Assembly: GCF_040811775.1 (NCBI RefSeq)
Contig: NZ_JBFNXW010000001.1
Span: 1,798,001 to 1,862,000 of the forward strand
Length of the DNA: 64,000 nt
Direction of reading: 5' to 3'
Source of the DNA: Balneola sp. MJW-20
GTDB lineage: Bacteria; Bacteroidota; Rhodothermia; Balneolales; Balneolaceae
In this document: positions 53,401 to 62,504 of the stretch, piece after piece
Position numbering within the stretch: the first letter of the stretch is position 1
Layout of the letters: each line of letters starts with the position of its first letter
The notes under the pieces: model-generated
The model's database searches: none
Seen by the model: only the letters and a program-made list of their open reading frames with translations
Told to the model about the DNA's origin: nothing
Program-made: the position numbers and the translations under genes

Positions 53401-54771
53401 ATGAGAATATATAATAAACTACTGCTGAGCCTGATCGCATGCATTATTGCGACACCCATTGTCTCAGCTCAGGATTACCGCACCAGTGAGCTGAATACCA
53501 TCGGAGAAGCACCCTCATCAGAATGGATGGAAAAATACATTCAGACACTGGTCGACTTCGGGACCCGGCACACATTATCTGACACTACATCCAATACCCG
53601 TGGGATCGGAGCAGCAAGACGCTGGATCAAGACTGAGTTCGAACGTATATCCGAAGAGTGCGGTGGTTGCCTGGAAGTATTTTACGTAGGTGATACCATC
53701 GAAGGAACCCGGCGTATTCCGAATCCAACCGAAGTGGTGAATGTGATCGCAATTCAGCGCGGAACAACCGACCCGAACCGGATGATCATGATGAGCGGCG
53801 ATATTGATTCACGTGTTTCTGATCCACTGGACGGAACCAGTGATTCTCCGGGCGCTAATGACAATGCTTCCGGTGTAGCTGGAGTGATCGAAGCAGCACG
53901 CGTGCTTTCTAAATATGAATTCAACGGCTCTATTGTATATGCTGCGCTCTCCGGTGAGGAACAGGGACTGTTTGGCGGAGCGATCCTGGCCGAATACGCC
54001 AAAGAAAATAACTGGAGGCTCAAAGGAGTGCTCAATAACGATATGATCGGCAATATCGAGGGCATCAACGGGATCATCAACAATACCACTGCCCGTGTAT
54101 TCTCTGAAGGAACCCGCTATGTTGAAACCGAAAGAGAAGCCAACATGCGCCGTTTCACAGGTGGTGAAGTAGATTCACCTTCCAGAAACCTGGCCCGTTA
54201 CGTAAATAAGATGGCCGACTTATATATCCGCAACCTGGATGTCATGATGGTCTACCGGCTGGACCGCTTCGGGCGCGGCGGACATCACCGTCCGTTCAAC
54301 GAAGCAGGATATCCTGGTGTCCGCATCATGGAGACCAATGAGCACTACGACCGCCAACATCAGGACCTGAGAAACGAAGACGGCCGGCATTACGGTGACA
54401 CTATTGAGTATGTTGATTTTGATTTTGCAGCTAAACTTACGGGGCTGAATGCCGTCACCATGGCTTCTATTGCGTGGGCTCCCAACCCACCTGCAAATGT
54501 GGAGATCAGCGGTGCGGTAAGACCAAGCACTACGCTAAGTTGGGACGCTTTGAATAAAGAGCAGAATCCGCAGCTGGCAGGATACAAGATCTACTGGCGA
54601 CTCACCGATTCCTCTACCTGGGATAACAGCATTTTTGTAGGTGATGTCACCGAATATACGCTGGAGAATGTGGTGATCGACAATTTCTTCTTCGGTGTGG
54701 CTTCTGTATCCAAAGATGGTTTTGAAAGCCCGGTAGTCTTTCCAGGACCTGCAGGATCATTTGGGGAGTAA
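53401..54771 (+). CDS. Secreted M28-family zinc metallopeptidase
   Basis: A 456-residue protein with a signal peptide (LIACIIATPIVSAQ) and an M28 peptidase domain. Metal and catalytic motifs: SPGANDNASGVAGVIEAA (zinc Asp), ALSGEEQGLFGG (catalytic Glu plus zinc Glu), NNDMIGN (Asp) and a C-terminal NEHYDRQHQD His segment. The last 90 residues look like a fibronectin type III domain (RPSTTLSWDALNKE, LAGYKIYWRLTD). It is probably a periplasmic or surface aminopeptidase. An intrinsic terminator follows 23 bases after its stop. Confidence 0.9.
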   Translation: MRIYNKLLLSLIACIIATPIVSAQDYRTSELNTIGEAPSSEWMEKYIQTLVDFGTRHTLSDTTSNTRGIGAARRWIKTEFERISEECGGCLEVFYVGDTIEGTRRIPNPTEVVNVIAIQRGTTDPNRMIMMSGDIDSRVSDPLDGTSDSPGANDNASGVAGVIEAARVLSKYEFNGSIVYAALSGEEQGLFGGAILAEYAKENNWRLKGVLNNDMIGNIEGINGIINNTTARVFSEGTRYVETEREANMRRFTGGEVDSPSRNLARYVNKMADLYIRNLDVMMVYRLDRFGRGGHHRPFNEAGYPGVRIMETNEHYDRQHQDLRNEDGRHYGDTIEYVDFDFAAKLTGLNAVTMASIAWAPNPPANVEISGAVRPSTTLSWDALNKEQNPQLAGYKIYWRLTDSSTWDNSIFVGDVTEYTLENVVIDNFFFGVASVSKDGFESPVVFPGPAGSFGE

Positions 54772-54793
54772 TTTTTAGCTCTTATGTATTTCA

Positions 54794-54824
54794 GGCTCCG
54801 GGTCTAAGGTCCGGGGCCTTTTTT
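54794..54824 (+). terminator. Intrinsic terminator after the M28 peptidase gene
   Basis: GGCTCCGG and CCGGGGCC pair as an 8-bp stem with one G-T, a loop of about 10 bases, then six Ts. It ends the operon containing the membrane protein and peptidase. Confidence 0.88.
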
Positions 54825-54886
54825 GTCTTTAGTTAGATGAGCATTAACTTCAAGGCCTTGCTAATCCAACCATTAGTTTACTTCTA

Positions 54887-55981
54887 TTGAAATATTTAAT
54901 TACCTGTACGATCCTGCTATTAAGTCTATGCAGTTGTACTTCTGACAATAAAGAAGGAATACCTGATATCATAGCCTACCCTATGGGGCTGAACACACCT
55001 TCAGATTCCCGAACATATTTCGAACCGGGTTCAGACTTAACCGCTGAAGTGATCGAGAATTCCGGAAATCGAGATATTAGTGTTGATGCACTTGAACTTA
55101 TCCGAACCTATGATTTCTCACAAGACACCCAGATCTATAAGCCTGCCTACGCACAATTCAATGATAGCCTGATCTATGTTTTTGATAACAGCATTCAGCA
55201 GGTAAGACTTTTAAGCAGATCAGGCCAACTTCTAAAATCAATAGGCCGGAAAGGCAGTGGACCCGGTGAGTTCGGAGCAGGCTTTGATATGAAAGTCGAT
55301 AATTCCGGAAAAATCTACGTGAGTGACCTTAATCTTTCGCGGGTCAGTATTTTTAATCCCGATGGTAGTTTAAATCAGACCGTAAATGTAAAGAACGGTC
55401 AGCGTCTGGCACTATTAGGATCCGGAAATTTTGTTCAGACCATTGCAGCAGAGGAAAACATCATATCCTTAATGGACTCTGAAGGTAATGAAATAATGAA
55501 ACTGGGTAATTTTGGCTCTGCTCCTATGCTGAATGCAGCCCTGTCACCAGAACTGGAAAGTGACGGCGTTGATCAAATATTCACAGCTTTTACCTATGCA
55601 GGTTATATCGTCAGTTATGATACCGATGGAAACAAGATATTTACTTCGACCACGATCAGCCAGCCCGGTGAAATGCCTCACATCCTTACTATTCAGAATA
55701 TCAGGACTACCGGAGCGGATCATGTTATTACTTGGGATATTGCATATACTGATGACAAGTTATTTCTGATCGGTGGGCATCGGTTTTCCAACCCTGATAA
55801 GCCGGACCTGGATGAGATTACCCATACTGCTATCGATATTTATTCAGCTAAAAACGGTGTATATCAAACAACGGTACTTATTGAGGGTAATTTTGAAAAC
55901 CTGACGGCTGATCGTAACCACATTCTCATTTTCAATAAGGATCTTGCTCAGATGAAATTATTTAGAATTTCCGGTCTTTAA
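54887..55981 (+). CDS. 6-bladed beta-propeller lipoprotein
   Basis: A 364-residue lipoprotein with lipobox LLSLCSC and a propeller of NHL-type blades (QLLKSIGRKGSGPGEFGAGFDMKVDNSGKIYVSDLNLSRVSIFNPDG). This fits the 6-bladed propeller family abundant in Bacteroidota, whose ligands are mostly unknown. The start is TTG at 54887, since the signal peptide begins there (KYLITCTILLLSLCSC) and no ATG fits. The gene is isolated, with terminator sequence upstream and a gap of 87 bases downstream. Confidence 0.82.
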   Translation: MKYLITCTILLLSLCSCTSDNKEGIPDIIAYPMGLNTPSDSRTYFEPGSDLTAEVIENSGNRDISVDALELIRTYDFSQDTQIYKPAYAQFNDSLIYVFDNSIQQVRLLSRSGQLLKSIGRKGSGPGEFGAGFDMKVDNSGKIYVSDLNLSRVSIFNPDGSLNQTVNVKNGQRLALLGSGNFVQTIAAEENIISLMDSEGNEIMKLGNFGSAPMLNAALSPELESDGVDQIFTAFTYAGYIVSYDTDGNKIFTSTTISQPGEMPHILTIQNIRTTGADHVITWDIAYTDDKLFLIGGHRFSNPDKPDLDEITHTAIDIYSAKNGVYQTTVLIEGNFENLTADRNHILIFNKDLAQMKLFRISGL

Positions 55982-56068
55982 TACTCTTTTCAGGATTAAA
56001 TTCATTGTATTATTTCTTAAGCCCTGAGCATATTGGAATGCTTTTGGCCTGATTTATTTTGACTATTT

Positions 56069-57094
56069 ATGATCCATGAAATAGAAATATCTGAAGCCTT
56101 ATCACTAGGCCTCCCCATTGTGGATGTCCGTTCACCCGGTGAATTCAAGCGGGGCCACATTCCGGATGCTGTGAATATTCCGCTTTTCTCGGATGAAGAA
56201 AGAGCTGAAGTAGGTACAGCATACAAGCAGGAATCCCGCGAAAAAGCCCTGGAGCTTGGACTTAATTTTGTGGAGCCCAAACTCCAGTCATTTATCCAAA
56301 AGTCTGAACAGTCTGCCCCTGATCGCAGAGTTTGTGTTCATTGCTGGCGAGGAGGAATGAGGAGTGAATCTTTTGCAAAGCATCTGCATGAAAACGATTT
56401 CATGGATGTATTTCGTATCAAAGGAGGTTATAAAGCCTACCGCCGTCATGTGCAGTCCTCCTTCGAAGAATCCCTCAACCTGAATATACTGGGGGGATAT
56501 ACCGGAAGCGGAAAGACCCATATTCTTCTTGAGATGAAGAGAAATGGGGAACAGGTCATAGACCTGGAAGGAATGGCTAATCATAAAGGTTCTGCTTTTG
56601 GCGGGATCGGCCAGGATGAACAACCCTCCACCGAACATTTTGAGAACATATTATTCCACGAGATCCGCAATTCGGACCCCTCGCGACCGATCTGGGTGGA
56701 AGATGAGAGTATTAACATCGGCAGCGTACAGATCCCTCAGCCATTCTATCGTCAAATGCAGGATTCGCTTCTTTACTTTCTGGAGATCCCTAAAGAAGAA
56801 AGGATAAAACATCTTGTTGAAGAATATGCCGGGTGTAAAAATGAGAGACTGGCCGACTCCATCCGAAGGATCTCCAAAAGACTAGGCGGACTCAGAAAAA
56901 AGAATGCATTAGAAAATCTGGATCAGGAAAATTATCAGCAAGTAGCGTCTATTGCACTGGAATATTATGACAAGCTATATGCTAAAGGAATGAATAAAAG
57001 AAAAGACAGAGAAGTGGTGATCATAAAGTTATCCGGTACAGATCATGCAGCTAACGCCAAGAAGATTGAACAAATTTCAGGGGCATATGTCTGA
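56069..57094 (+). CDS. mnmH: tRNA 2-selenouridine synthase
   Basis: A 341-residue enzyme that replaces sulfur with selenium in the wobble 2-thiouridine of some tRNAs, using selenophosphate. The N-terminal rhodanese domain has its catalytic C92 in [12 protein letters not shown], and the C-terminal part has a P-loop, [10 protein letters not shown]. selD starts inside its last codons (8-base overlap), so donor and user of selenophosphate are made together. Confidence 0.95.
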   Translation: MIHEIEISEALSLGLPIVDVRSPGEFKRGHIPDAVNIPLFSDEERAEVGTAYKQESREKALELGLNFVEPKLQSFIQKSEQSAPDRRVCVHCWRGGMRSESFAKHLHENDFMDVFRIKGGYKAYRRHVQSSFEESLNLNILGGYTGSGKTHILLEMKRNGEQVIDLEGMANHKGSAFGGIGQDEQPSTEHFENILFHEIRNSDPSRPIWVEDESINIGSVQIPQPFYRQMQDSLLYFLEIPKEERIKHLVEEYAGCKNERLADSIRRISKRLGGLRKKNALENLDQENYQQVASIALEYYDKLYAKGMNKRKDREVVIIKLSGTDHAANAKKIEQISGAYV

Positions 57095-58121
57095 AGTTAG
57101 ACTGACCCAATATAGTCACGGTGCCGGTTGCGGTTGCAAGATCTCCCCGAAAGTTCTCTCATCCATTTTAGAAAGCCGGATCCCTCCCGCGCCGGATGCC
57201 CGGCTGCTGGTCGGTAATGACAGTAAGGATGATGCCGCCGTTTATGACCTGGAAGACGGTACTGCTCTGATCAGCACTACCGACTTCTTTATGCCGATCG
57301 TGGATGATCCCTTCACCTTCGGTAAGATCGCTGCCACCAATGCGATCAGTGATGTTTATGCCATGGGTGGAAGTCCCCTGGTTGCTATTGCCATTCTCGG
57401 GTGGCCGGTCGACAAACTCAGCCCGGAAGTTGCACAGCAGGTTCTGGAAGGAGGCCGGGAAACCTGCAGGGAAGCAGGGATCATGCTGGCCGGAGGTCAT
57501 AGTATAGACAGCCCTGAACCCATTTTTGGACTGGCGGTAACCGGTAAAGTGTCGATCGATAAACTTAAAAGAAATAACACCGGAACGGAGGGTTGTCACC
57601 TGTATTTAACCAAACCTTTGGGTGTTGGGATATTCAGTACGGCACAGAAACAGGGCAAACTCCACCCGGAGCATGCCTCCATCGCGCCGGATTCCATGAC
57701 CCGGCTCAATAAGATCGGAACAGAGCTGGCAGAGATCCCCGGGATAAAAGCCATGACCGACGTCACTGGTTTTGGTCTTTTGGGCCACCTTACTGAAATG
57801 TGTGAAGGAAGTGACTTGTCTGCTGAGATCTCCCTGAAGAAAGTGCCTGTATTTCACGAGCTCACAGAGTATATCGCTGAAAAATGCATTCCGGGCGGAA
57901 CCTACCGTAACTGGGACAGCTACGGTCATGGTGTTCAGTTAAAGATTAAGGAATCGAAGCTGATCCTCTGTGACCCCCAGACCAGCGGCGGACTTTTGAT
58001 CGCTGTAGAAGAAGATGCCCGGGAACAGACAGAGGCACTGCTTGCAAAGCATGGATCCGATCCTGTTTCTTTCGGAAAGTTAGTCCCTAAAAATGATGAG
58101 TTCAGAATTAATGTGATCTGA
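57087..58121 (+). CDS. selD: Selenide, water dikinase (selenophosphate synthetase)
   Basis: A 344-residue enzyme that makes selenophosphate from selenide and ATP. The N-terminal GAGCGCK contains C17 and K18, the Cys form of the catalytic site (no selenocysteine codon is used). [21 protein letters not shown] and [13 protein letters not shown] are family motifs. The start at 57087 gives the normal N-terminus; an upstream in-frame ATG at 57045 lies inside mnmH. With mnmH as its neighbour, the visible use of selenium here is tRNA modification. Confidence 0.95.
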   Translation: MSEVRLTQYSHGAGCGCKISPKVLSSILESRIPPAPDARLLVGNDSKDDAAVYDLEDGTALISTTDFFMPIVDDPFTFGKIAATNAISDVYAMGGSPLVAIAILGWPVDKLSPEVAQQVLEGGRETCREAGIMLAGGHSIDSPEPIFGLAVTGKVSIDKLKRNNTGTEGCHLYLTKPLGVGIFSTAQKQGKLHPEHASIAPDSMTRLNKIGTELAEIPGIKAMTDVTGFGLLGHLTEMCEGSDLSAEISLKKVPVFHELTEYIAEKCIPGGTYRNWDSYGHGVQLKIKESKLILCDPQTSGGLLIAVEEDAREQTEALLAKHGSDPVSFGKLVPKNDEFRINVI

Positions 58122-58199
58122 TTTTGGTCATCCAGCATCTGGCATCGAAGGGCACGAAAAATACTGTAATTTCTATTCTCTGTAAGTCATGGCTCTCGA

Positions 58200-59789
58200 C
58201 TAATAGATCGCCGGCTGTATCACTCTTTCAATGACGATCTTCTTTCCGGTCACTTCCTTCAGCAGATGAGCCTTCCGCTCCGCTCCCCAGATCTCCAGGT
58301 AGGGCTCTCCCTCCGTCTTGATATTCAATCGAACGACTTTCTCCTCTGAGTATACTTCAAGATCCTTCACATTCTGGTAGTGAGAACGATCCAGGCCGTC
58401 AGCCACTCTCAGAATACCGGATAACTTCTTGATCCTCTTTCGTACTTCAGGCTTCAGTTTCCAGTATTCCGGATGACGCTTTTTCGGAGTGGATCTACGG
58501 TGATACCTGGCCACGTTGGCAATCACTTCTATCTCTTCCTCTTTGAAGCCTTTCAATTCTGAATTCCTGATTATATATAATGCATGTTTATGGTGTGCAG
58601 AGTGGGCAATATAGTATCCGATATCGTGCAGGTAAGCAGCATACTCAAGTAATTCACGGTCACTTTCTGCCAGCTCCAACTCCTCCTGCAGTGCATCAAA
58701 TATGATCAGTGCCATCTCATTCACATGACGGGAGTGAGCTTCATGCCAGTCACATTTCCGCAGCAGCTCGAAGACCGAACGGCGGCGAGGGTCACTGAAT
58801 TCACCGGTCCAGGGCAGCCCGATCATTTCCTTTTTCAGATAACGAATAATAATTCCTTCCCTGAGTGCCTGTGCCGAGATCCGGATCTTCTTGATCCCGA
58901 ATTTACGGATCAGGTATCGGACAAGAACCACTCCGGGATTAATAATATCCACTCTTTTACTATCTAGCCCGGATACTTTCCTGCGCTGTTGTTTATCCAG
59001 TTTTATAAAATTCTTGTAGAAACCCTCAAATTCTTCGGTAGTGAATTCCAGCTCATTCAGGGTGATATCCTGACTCTTATTTTTATGATTCGCGATCATA
59101 GCTCCGATATTCTGCATAGTACCGGACGACCCGATCATCGTATCGCTCCGGTGCTGAGCAAAAGCCTGTGCCACATCAGCAAGCTGCTCCTCAAAATGGG
59201 TTTCGAGGGTTTTGATATCCTCCTCTGTAATAGGGTCTTTCGGTTTGTAGACTTCTGTCATCCTTGCCACACCAAGCTTCTTGGAGGCGGTATAGAAAAA
59301 TTCTTTTTCATTTCCCACAATATACTCAACGCTGCCGCCGCCTATGTCGACCATCAACACCGGTTCATTATCCAGCCTGATACCATGCTGAACTGCATAT
59401 CCGATCAGTTCAGCCTCCATTTTACCCGGTATCGCGTTGATCTTGATCCCGACATCATCAATACTCTTCTGAATGAATTCCCCGCCGTTTTCCGCTTCCC
59501 GGATGGCACTGGTCGCGTAAGCTAGGATCAGCTCACAGTTATAGCTCTCGCAGAGGGTCTTGATATTCCGGAGCGCCTTGATCCCTCTCCGGAATGCCCC
59601 ATCGGATAATCGTTTGCCCAGGCCACCCTTCGCCAGCTGCACCATTTCCTTCAGGGTGTCCACGGTTCTGAAGGATCCGTCGGAATAGAGGTCTGCGATT
59701 ACAGCATGAAAAGAGTTTGTTCCGAGATCAATGGCTGCCATACGTTTTATTGGAAGCTGCTGCCCGGATGAATTGCTGCTGATGATCAA
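58200..59789 (-). CDS. ppx: Ppx/GppA phosphatase with HD domain
   Basis: A 529-residue protein that hydrolyses polyphosphate and/or pppGpp. The sugar-kinase-fold signature AAIDLGTNSFHAVIADL is at the start, and VDIGGGSVEY follows. The C-terminal part (from about 345) is an HD domain, with LLEYAAYLHDIGYYIAHSAHHKHALYII carrying the HD and further His residues. The length is typical of the long Ppx form. Two starts are possible: 59789 as given, or 59741, which begins directly with the conserved MAAIDLGTNS. Confidence 0.9.
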   Translation of the reverse strand: MIISSNSSGQQLPIKRMAAIDLGTNSFHAVIADLYSDGSFRTVDTLKEMVQLAKGGLGKRLSDGAFRRGIKALRNIKTLCESYNCELILAYATSAIREAENGGEFIQKSIDDVGIKINAIPGKMEAELIGYAVQHGIRLDNEPVLMVDIGGGSVEYIVGNEKEFFYTASKKLGVARMTEVYKPKDPITEEDIKTLETHFEEQLADVAQAFAQHRSDTMIGSSGTMQNIGAMIANHKNKSQDITLNELEFTTEEFEGFYKNFIKLDKQQRRKVSGLDSKRVDIINPGVVLVRYLIRKFGIKKIRISAQALREGIIIRYLKKEMIGLPWTGEFSDPRRRSVFELLRKCDWHEAHSRHVNEMALIIFDALQEELELAESDRELLEYAAYLHDIGYYIAHSAHHKHALYIIRNSELKGFKEEEIEVIANVARYHRRSTPKKRHPEYWKLKPEVRKRIKKLSGILRVADGLDRSHYQNVKDLEVYSEEKVVRLNIKTEGEPYLEIWGAERKAHLLKEVTGKKIVIERVIQPAIY

Positions 59790-59832
59790 ATTGAGCCCTC
59801 TGTTAATTTAAATTTGGTTACCACAAAGATCA

Positions 59833-59840
59833 TAGTTTTG
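59833..59840 (+). promoter_or_regulatory. Possible -7 element (TAGTTTTG) for the hydrolase gene
   Basis: Matches TAnnTTTG; TTTG occurs 16 bases upstream (59813-59816). It lies only 13 bases before the ATG at 59854, so the mRNA would be almost leaderless. Confidence 0.35.
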
Positions 59841-59853
59841 ATAATTTATATCC

Positions 59854-60837
59854 ATGTCATCTTTGTCAGAACATAAGATATCTACATTTAACGGATTTAA
59901 AACCAAGTGGTGGGCTCTAAACGGTCACATTCATACGGTAGTAGCTTCTCAGTTCAGCACTATTAAGGATGTGGACTGCAGTAGAGTTACGATCTCCACT
60001 CCGGATTCTGATTTCCTGGAAGCAGATCTCAATATCCTGAATAATGACCAGCCCATAGTAGCTCTCTTTCACGGACTGGAGGGATCCTCCAGAAGATACT
60101 ATATCCGAAATCTGATGTGGGAACTGGAAAAAATGGGTGTATCATCCGCGGCCATGAACTTCAGAGGATGCGGAGATGAGTTAAACAATCAGCCCCGTTT
60201 CTACCACTCTGGGGCTACCGATGATTATCGTGTGTTTTTTGAATATCTCAGCCGGGAGTTTCCCGGAAGACCGATCTACGCCATCGGATTTTCACTGGGA
60301 GCCAATGCTTTGATTAAATACCTTGGCGAAGAGGAGGGGCAGTCTGTTGTAATGAAAGCTGCTGCTGTATCTCCGCCTTATGACCTCAGAGAAGGTTCAC
60401 TGCAGTTACAGGAGGGCATCAATCATTTATATGAAGTGTATTTTCTGAGGTCACTGGTCGATAAACTCCGGAGAAAGAAACAACAATATCCAGATCTGCC
60501 GGATTTTAAGGGCAGCACACTTTATGATTTTGATGACACTGTAACTGCTCCACTTCACGGCTTCAAAGATGCTGATCATTATTATGAGACCTGCTCCAGC
60601 AAACATTTTTATGGTTCTATAAAGACTCCCACCCTTATTATTCATAGTAAGGATGATTCTTTATGTCCTATTGCCTACGCACCAGAAACCAAGATCCTTG
60701 AAAATCCCTTCACGGAACACCTGGTTACAGAGACCGGAGGTCATATGGGATTCCTGAGTTCACCGGATGGATGGCTGAACCGAACCCTTCTGTACTGGCT
60801 CGGGTTTACTAATACAGAACACACCCAAAAAAATTAA
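59854..60837 (+). CDS. YheT-family alpha/beta hydrolase
   Basis: A 327-residue hydrolase of the COG0429/YheT group. The N-terminal KWWALNGHIHTV is diagnostic, LFHGLEGSSRRYY carries the HG oxyanion region, and the nucleophile elbow is GFSLGAN. The acid and base follow in LIIHSKDDSLCP and GGHMGF. Members are esterases of uncertain substrate. ypdA starts 14 bases downstream on the same strand, so the two may share a transcript. Confidence 0.9.
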   Translation: MSSLSEHKISTFNGFKTKWWALNGHIHTVVASQFSTIKDVDCSRVTISTPDSDFLEADLNILNNDQPIVALFHGLEGSSRRYYIRNLMWELEKMGVSSAAMNFRGCGDELNNQPRFYHSGATDDYRVFFEYLSREFPGRPIYAIGFSLGANALIKYLGEEEGQSVVMKAAAVSPPYDLREGSLQLQEGINHLYEVYFLRSLVDKLRRKKQQYPDLPDFKGSTLYDFDDTVTAPLHGFKDADHYYETCSSKHFYGSIKTPTLIIHSKDDSLCPIAYAPETKILENPFTEHLVTETGGHMGFLSSPDGWLNRTLLYWLGFTNTEHTQKN

Positions 60838-60851
60838 CTGAAAACAATCAC

Positions 60852-61808
60852 ATGGTTATCATCATAGGAGCTGGCCCTATCGGACTGGCGACTGGAATCG
60901 AACTCAAAAGAAAGAACATTCCCTTTAAGATCATTGAGAGAGGCTGTCTGGTTAATTCCATATTCAATTACCCGACTAACATGACCTTTTTCTCCACTTC
61001 AGACAAACTGGAGATAGGGGATGTTCCTTTTATTTCTCACGGACCTAAACCTACCCGATCGGAGGCTCTCGAATACTATCGCAGAGTGGCGGAACATTAT
61101 GACTTGCCGGTTCATCTTTATGAGACCGTGAAAACGATGGACGGAGAAGACGGCAACTTTACGATCGTAACTAACAAGGATACCTATCATGCGGATAAAG
61201 TAGTGGTAGCCACCGGTTTTTACGGTCAGGCCAACATGATGGGAGTACCTGGAGAAGATCTGCCAAAGGTTAAGCATTACTATGACGAACCACATATTTA
61301 TGCATGGCAAAAGGTGCTGGTGATCGGAGGGGGAAACTCAGCGGTGGATGCTGCCCTTGAATGTTATCGAAGTAATGCAGAGGTAACCATGTCGGTACGA
61401 TATGATACGATCAAGCCGAGCGTGAAATACTGGGTAAAGCCGGACATAGAGAACCGGATCAAGAATGAGGAGGTCAGGGCCTATTTTAATTCTGAAGTCA
61501 AAGAGATCCGAGAGCATGAGGTAGTACTTGATACTCCTGACGGAGAAGTAACTATTGAAAATGATTTTGTGCTGGCCATGACAGGATATCACCCCAATTA
61601 TGATCTGATGGAAGCGCTCAAGATCGAGCTTACTGAAGATGATAAATGCATGCCGGTTTACGAAGAAGACAGCCTGGAAACTTCAACACCCGGAGTATAT
61701 GTAGCAGGCGTGGTGTGTGGAGGAATGGATACCAGCCGCTTATTTATTGAGAACTCAAGAGTACATGCGGATCAGATCGCTTCTGATATCAAAGAAAAAC
61801 TTGGATAA
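60852..61808 (+). CDS. ypdA: YpdA-family FAD/NADPH oxidoreductase (bacillithiol disulfide reductase)
   Basis: A 318-residue flavoprotein. The FAD loop is VIIIGAGPIGLATGIELKRK, the NADPH loop is VIGGGNSAVDAALECYR, and the C-terminal GVYVAGVVCGGMDTSRLFIENSR closes the FAD site. It lacks the CxxC redox pair of thioredoxin reductases, as expected for YpdA, which reduces bacillithiol disulfide. No bacillithiol synthesis gene (bshA, B, C) lies in this window. Together with egtBD it suggests two low-molecular-weight thiols in this organism. Confidence 0.88.
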   Translation: MVIIIGAGPIGLATGIELKRKNIPFKIIERGCLVNSIFNYPTNMTFFSTSDKLEIGDVPFISHGPKPTRSEALEYYRRVAEHYDLPVHLYETVKTMDGEDGNFTIVTNKDTYHADKVVVATGFYGQANMMGVPGEDLPKVKHYYDEPHIYAWQKVLVIGGGNSAVDAALECYRSNAEVTMSVRYDTIKPSVKYWVKPDIENRIKNEEVRAYFNSEVKEIREHEVVLDTPDGEVTIENDFVLAMTGYHPNYDLMEALKIELTEDDKCMPVYEEDSLETSTPGVYVAGVVCGGMDTSRLFIENSRVHADQIASDIKEKLG

Positions 61809-61914
61809 AAAAATGGGACAAGCGACCTATATCACGCCGCTACGACCAAATTACCGCTGCTGCGTTCCCGCCCTGACGGAGTTCAAAGGGAGCTGGCTGT
61901 ATAGGACTTGTCCC
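61807..61914 (-). ncRNA. ffs: Small bacterial SRP RNA (4.5S type) with its T-tract
   Basis: On the minus strand a 100-base RNA (61914-61815) starts GGGACAAG and ends CTTGTCCC, forming a rod closed at both ends. The tip has GGGCGGGAACGCAGCAGC, matching the conserved apical loop that binds Ffh. A seven-T run (61813-61807) directly follows the closing stem and acts as terminator. The RNA targets nascent membrane proteins to SecYEG. The T-tract runs into the last codon and stop of ypdA on the other strand. Confidence 0.92.
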
Positions 61915-61920
61915 GAATCC

Positions 61921-61928
61921 CTAAGATA
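61921..61928 (-). promoter_or_regulatory. Predicted -7 element (TATCTTAG) of SRP RNA
   Basis: One mismatch to TAnnTTTG, ending 6 bases before the first G of the SRP RNA, exactly where a start site is expected. A TTG lies about 21 bases upstream. Confidence 0.5.
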
Positions 61929-62223
61929 AGGGTTCTGTTGACCAAGGTTCAAGTAATTTCGCGAACTAATATTTTAAATTCCGGTATTCCGGTATTCTGT
62001 GATCCCTTGCCCTAAAATTGAGTTTCGTATTCTATTAAATATCTCCATATGAATACGCTTATAATACTCTGATCCATACACAGAAAATCAGGGAACAAGT
62101 GAACTTAGCTGCAGTATCAATATGCGTACCGGAGCACTCTTTGAACGAAACGGGTACAAAATTGAGTGAATTTGTTTCAGCCAGGAAGGTGTATGAAGAA
62201 TGAACAAAACTTTAGACAGGTCA
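61929..62223. other. Intergenic region with a small tandem repeat
   Basis: About 300 bases with no gene. TATTCCGG is repeated twice in tandem near 61976-61997. No promoter, RNA fold or conserved ORF was recognised beyond the SRP promoter at its left edge and the tRNA-Ala terminator at its right edge. Confidence 0.5.
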
Positions 62224-62228
62224 TAAAA

Positions 62229-62258
62229 AAAGCCCTCTCTGCAGTCAGAAAGGGCTTT
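62229..62258 (-). terminator. Intrinsic terminator of tRNA-Ala
   Basis: On the minus strand AAAGCCCTT...AGAGGGCTTT forms a stem of about 8 bp followed by a run of Ts, immediately 3' of the tRNA. Confidence 0.85.
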
Positions 62259-62259
62259 G

Positions 62260-62333
62260 TGGAGCTACGGGGATTCGAACCCCGGACCTTCGCGCTGCCA
62301 GCGCGACGCTCTAGCCAGCTGAGCTATAGCCCC
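62260..62333 (-). tRNA. tRNA-Ala (anticodon GGC), CCA not encoded
   Basis: The minus strand gives acceptor GGGGCTA with TAGCTCC (one G-T), discriminator A, D-arm GCTCAGCTGGCTAGAGC, anticodon stem TCGCG/CGCGA around CTGGCAG (anticodon GGC, reading GCC/GCU) and T-arm GGTTCGAATCC. The bases after the discriminator are CAA, so CCA must be added by the nucleotidyltransferase, unlike tRNA-Val in this window. Confidence 0.95.
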
Positions 62334-62451
62334 GTGAAATCGGGCAATGAAGATAAAAAAATATGTGATAGAACACACAATCTTCTGCATAAATTTTGAT
62401 CAAAGTTCATTACATTTAGGCGATAAGAAACTTTTTTAATTCAAGGGCAAA

Positions 62452-62466
62452 CTGCTATTTTAGCAG
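62452..62466 (+). promoter_or_regulatory. Small hairpin in the leader of the OmpA-type gene
   Basis: CTGCTA-TTT-TAGCAG is a perfect 6-3-6 hairpin, 38 bases before the start codon. It may stabilise the mRNA of an abundant envelope protein. No T run follows, so it is not a terminator. Confidence 0.35.
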
Positions 62467-62504
62467 AAATCACAAAAAATTAACTCCAAACCAAAACAAC
62501 TACG

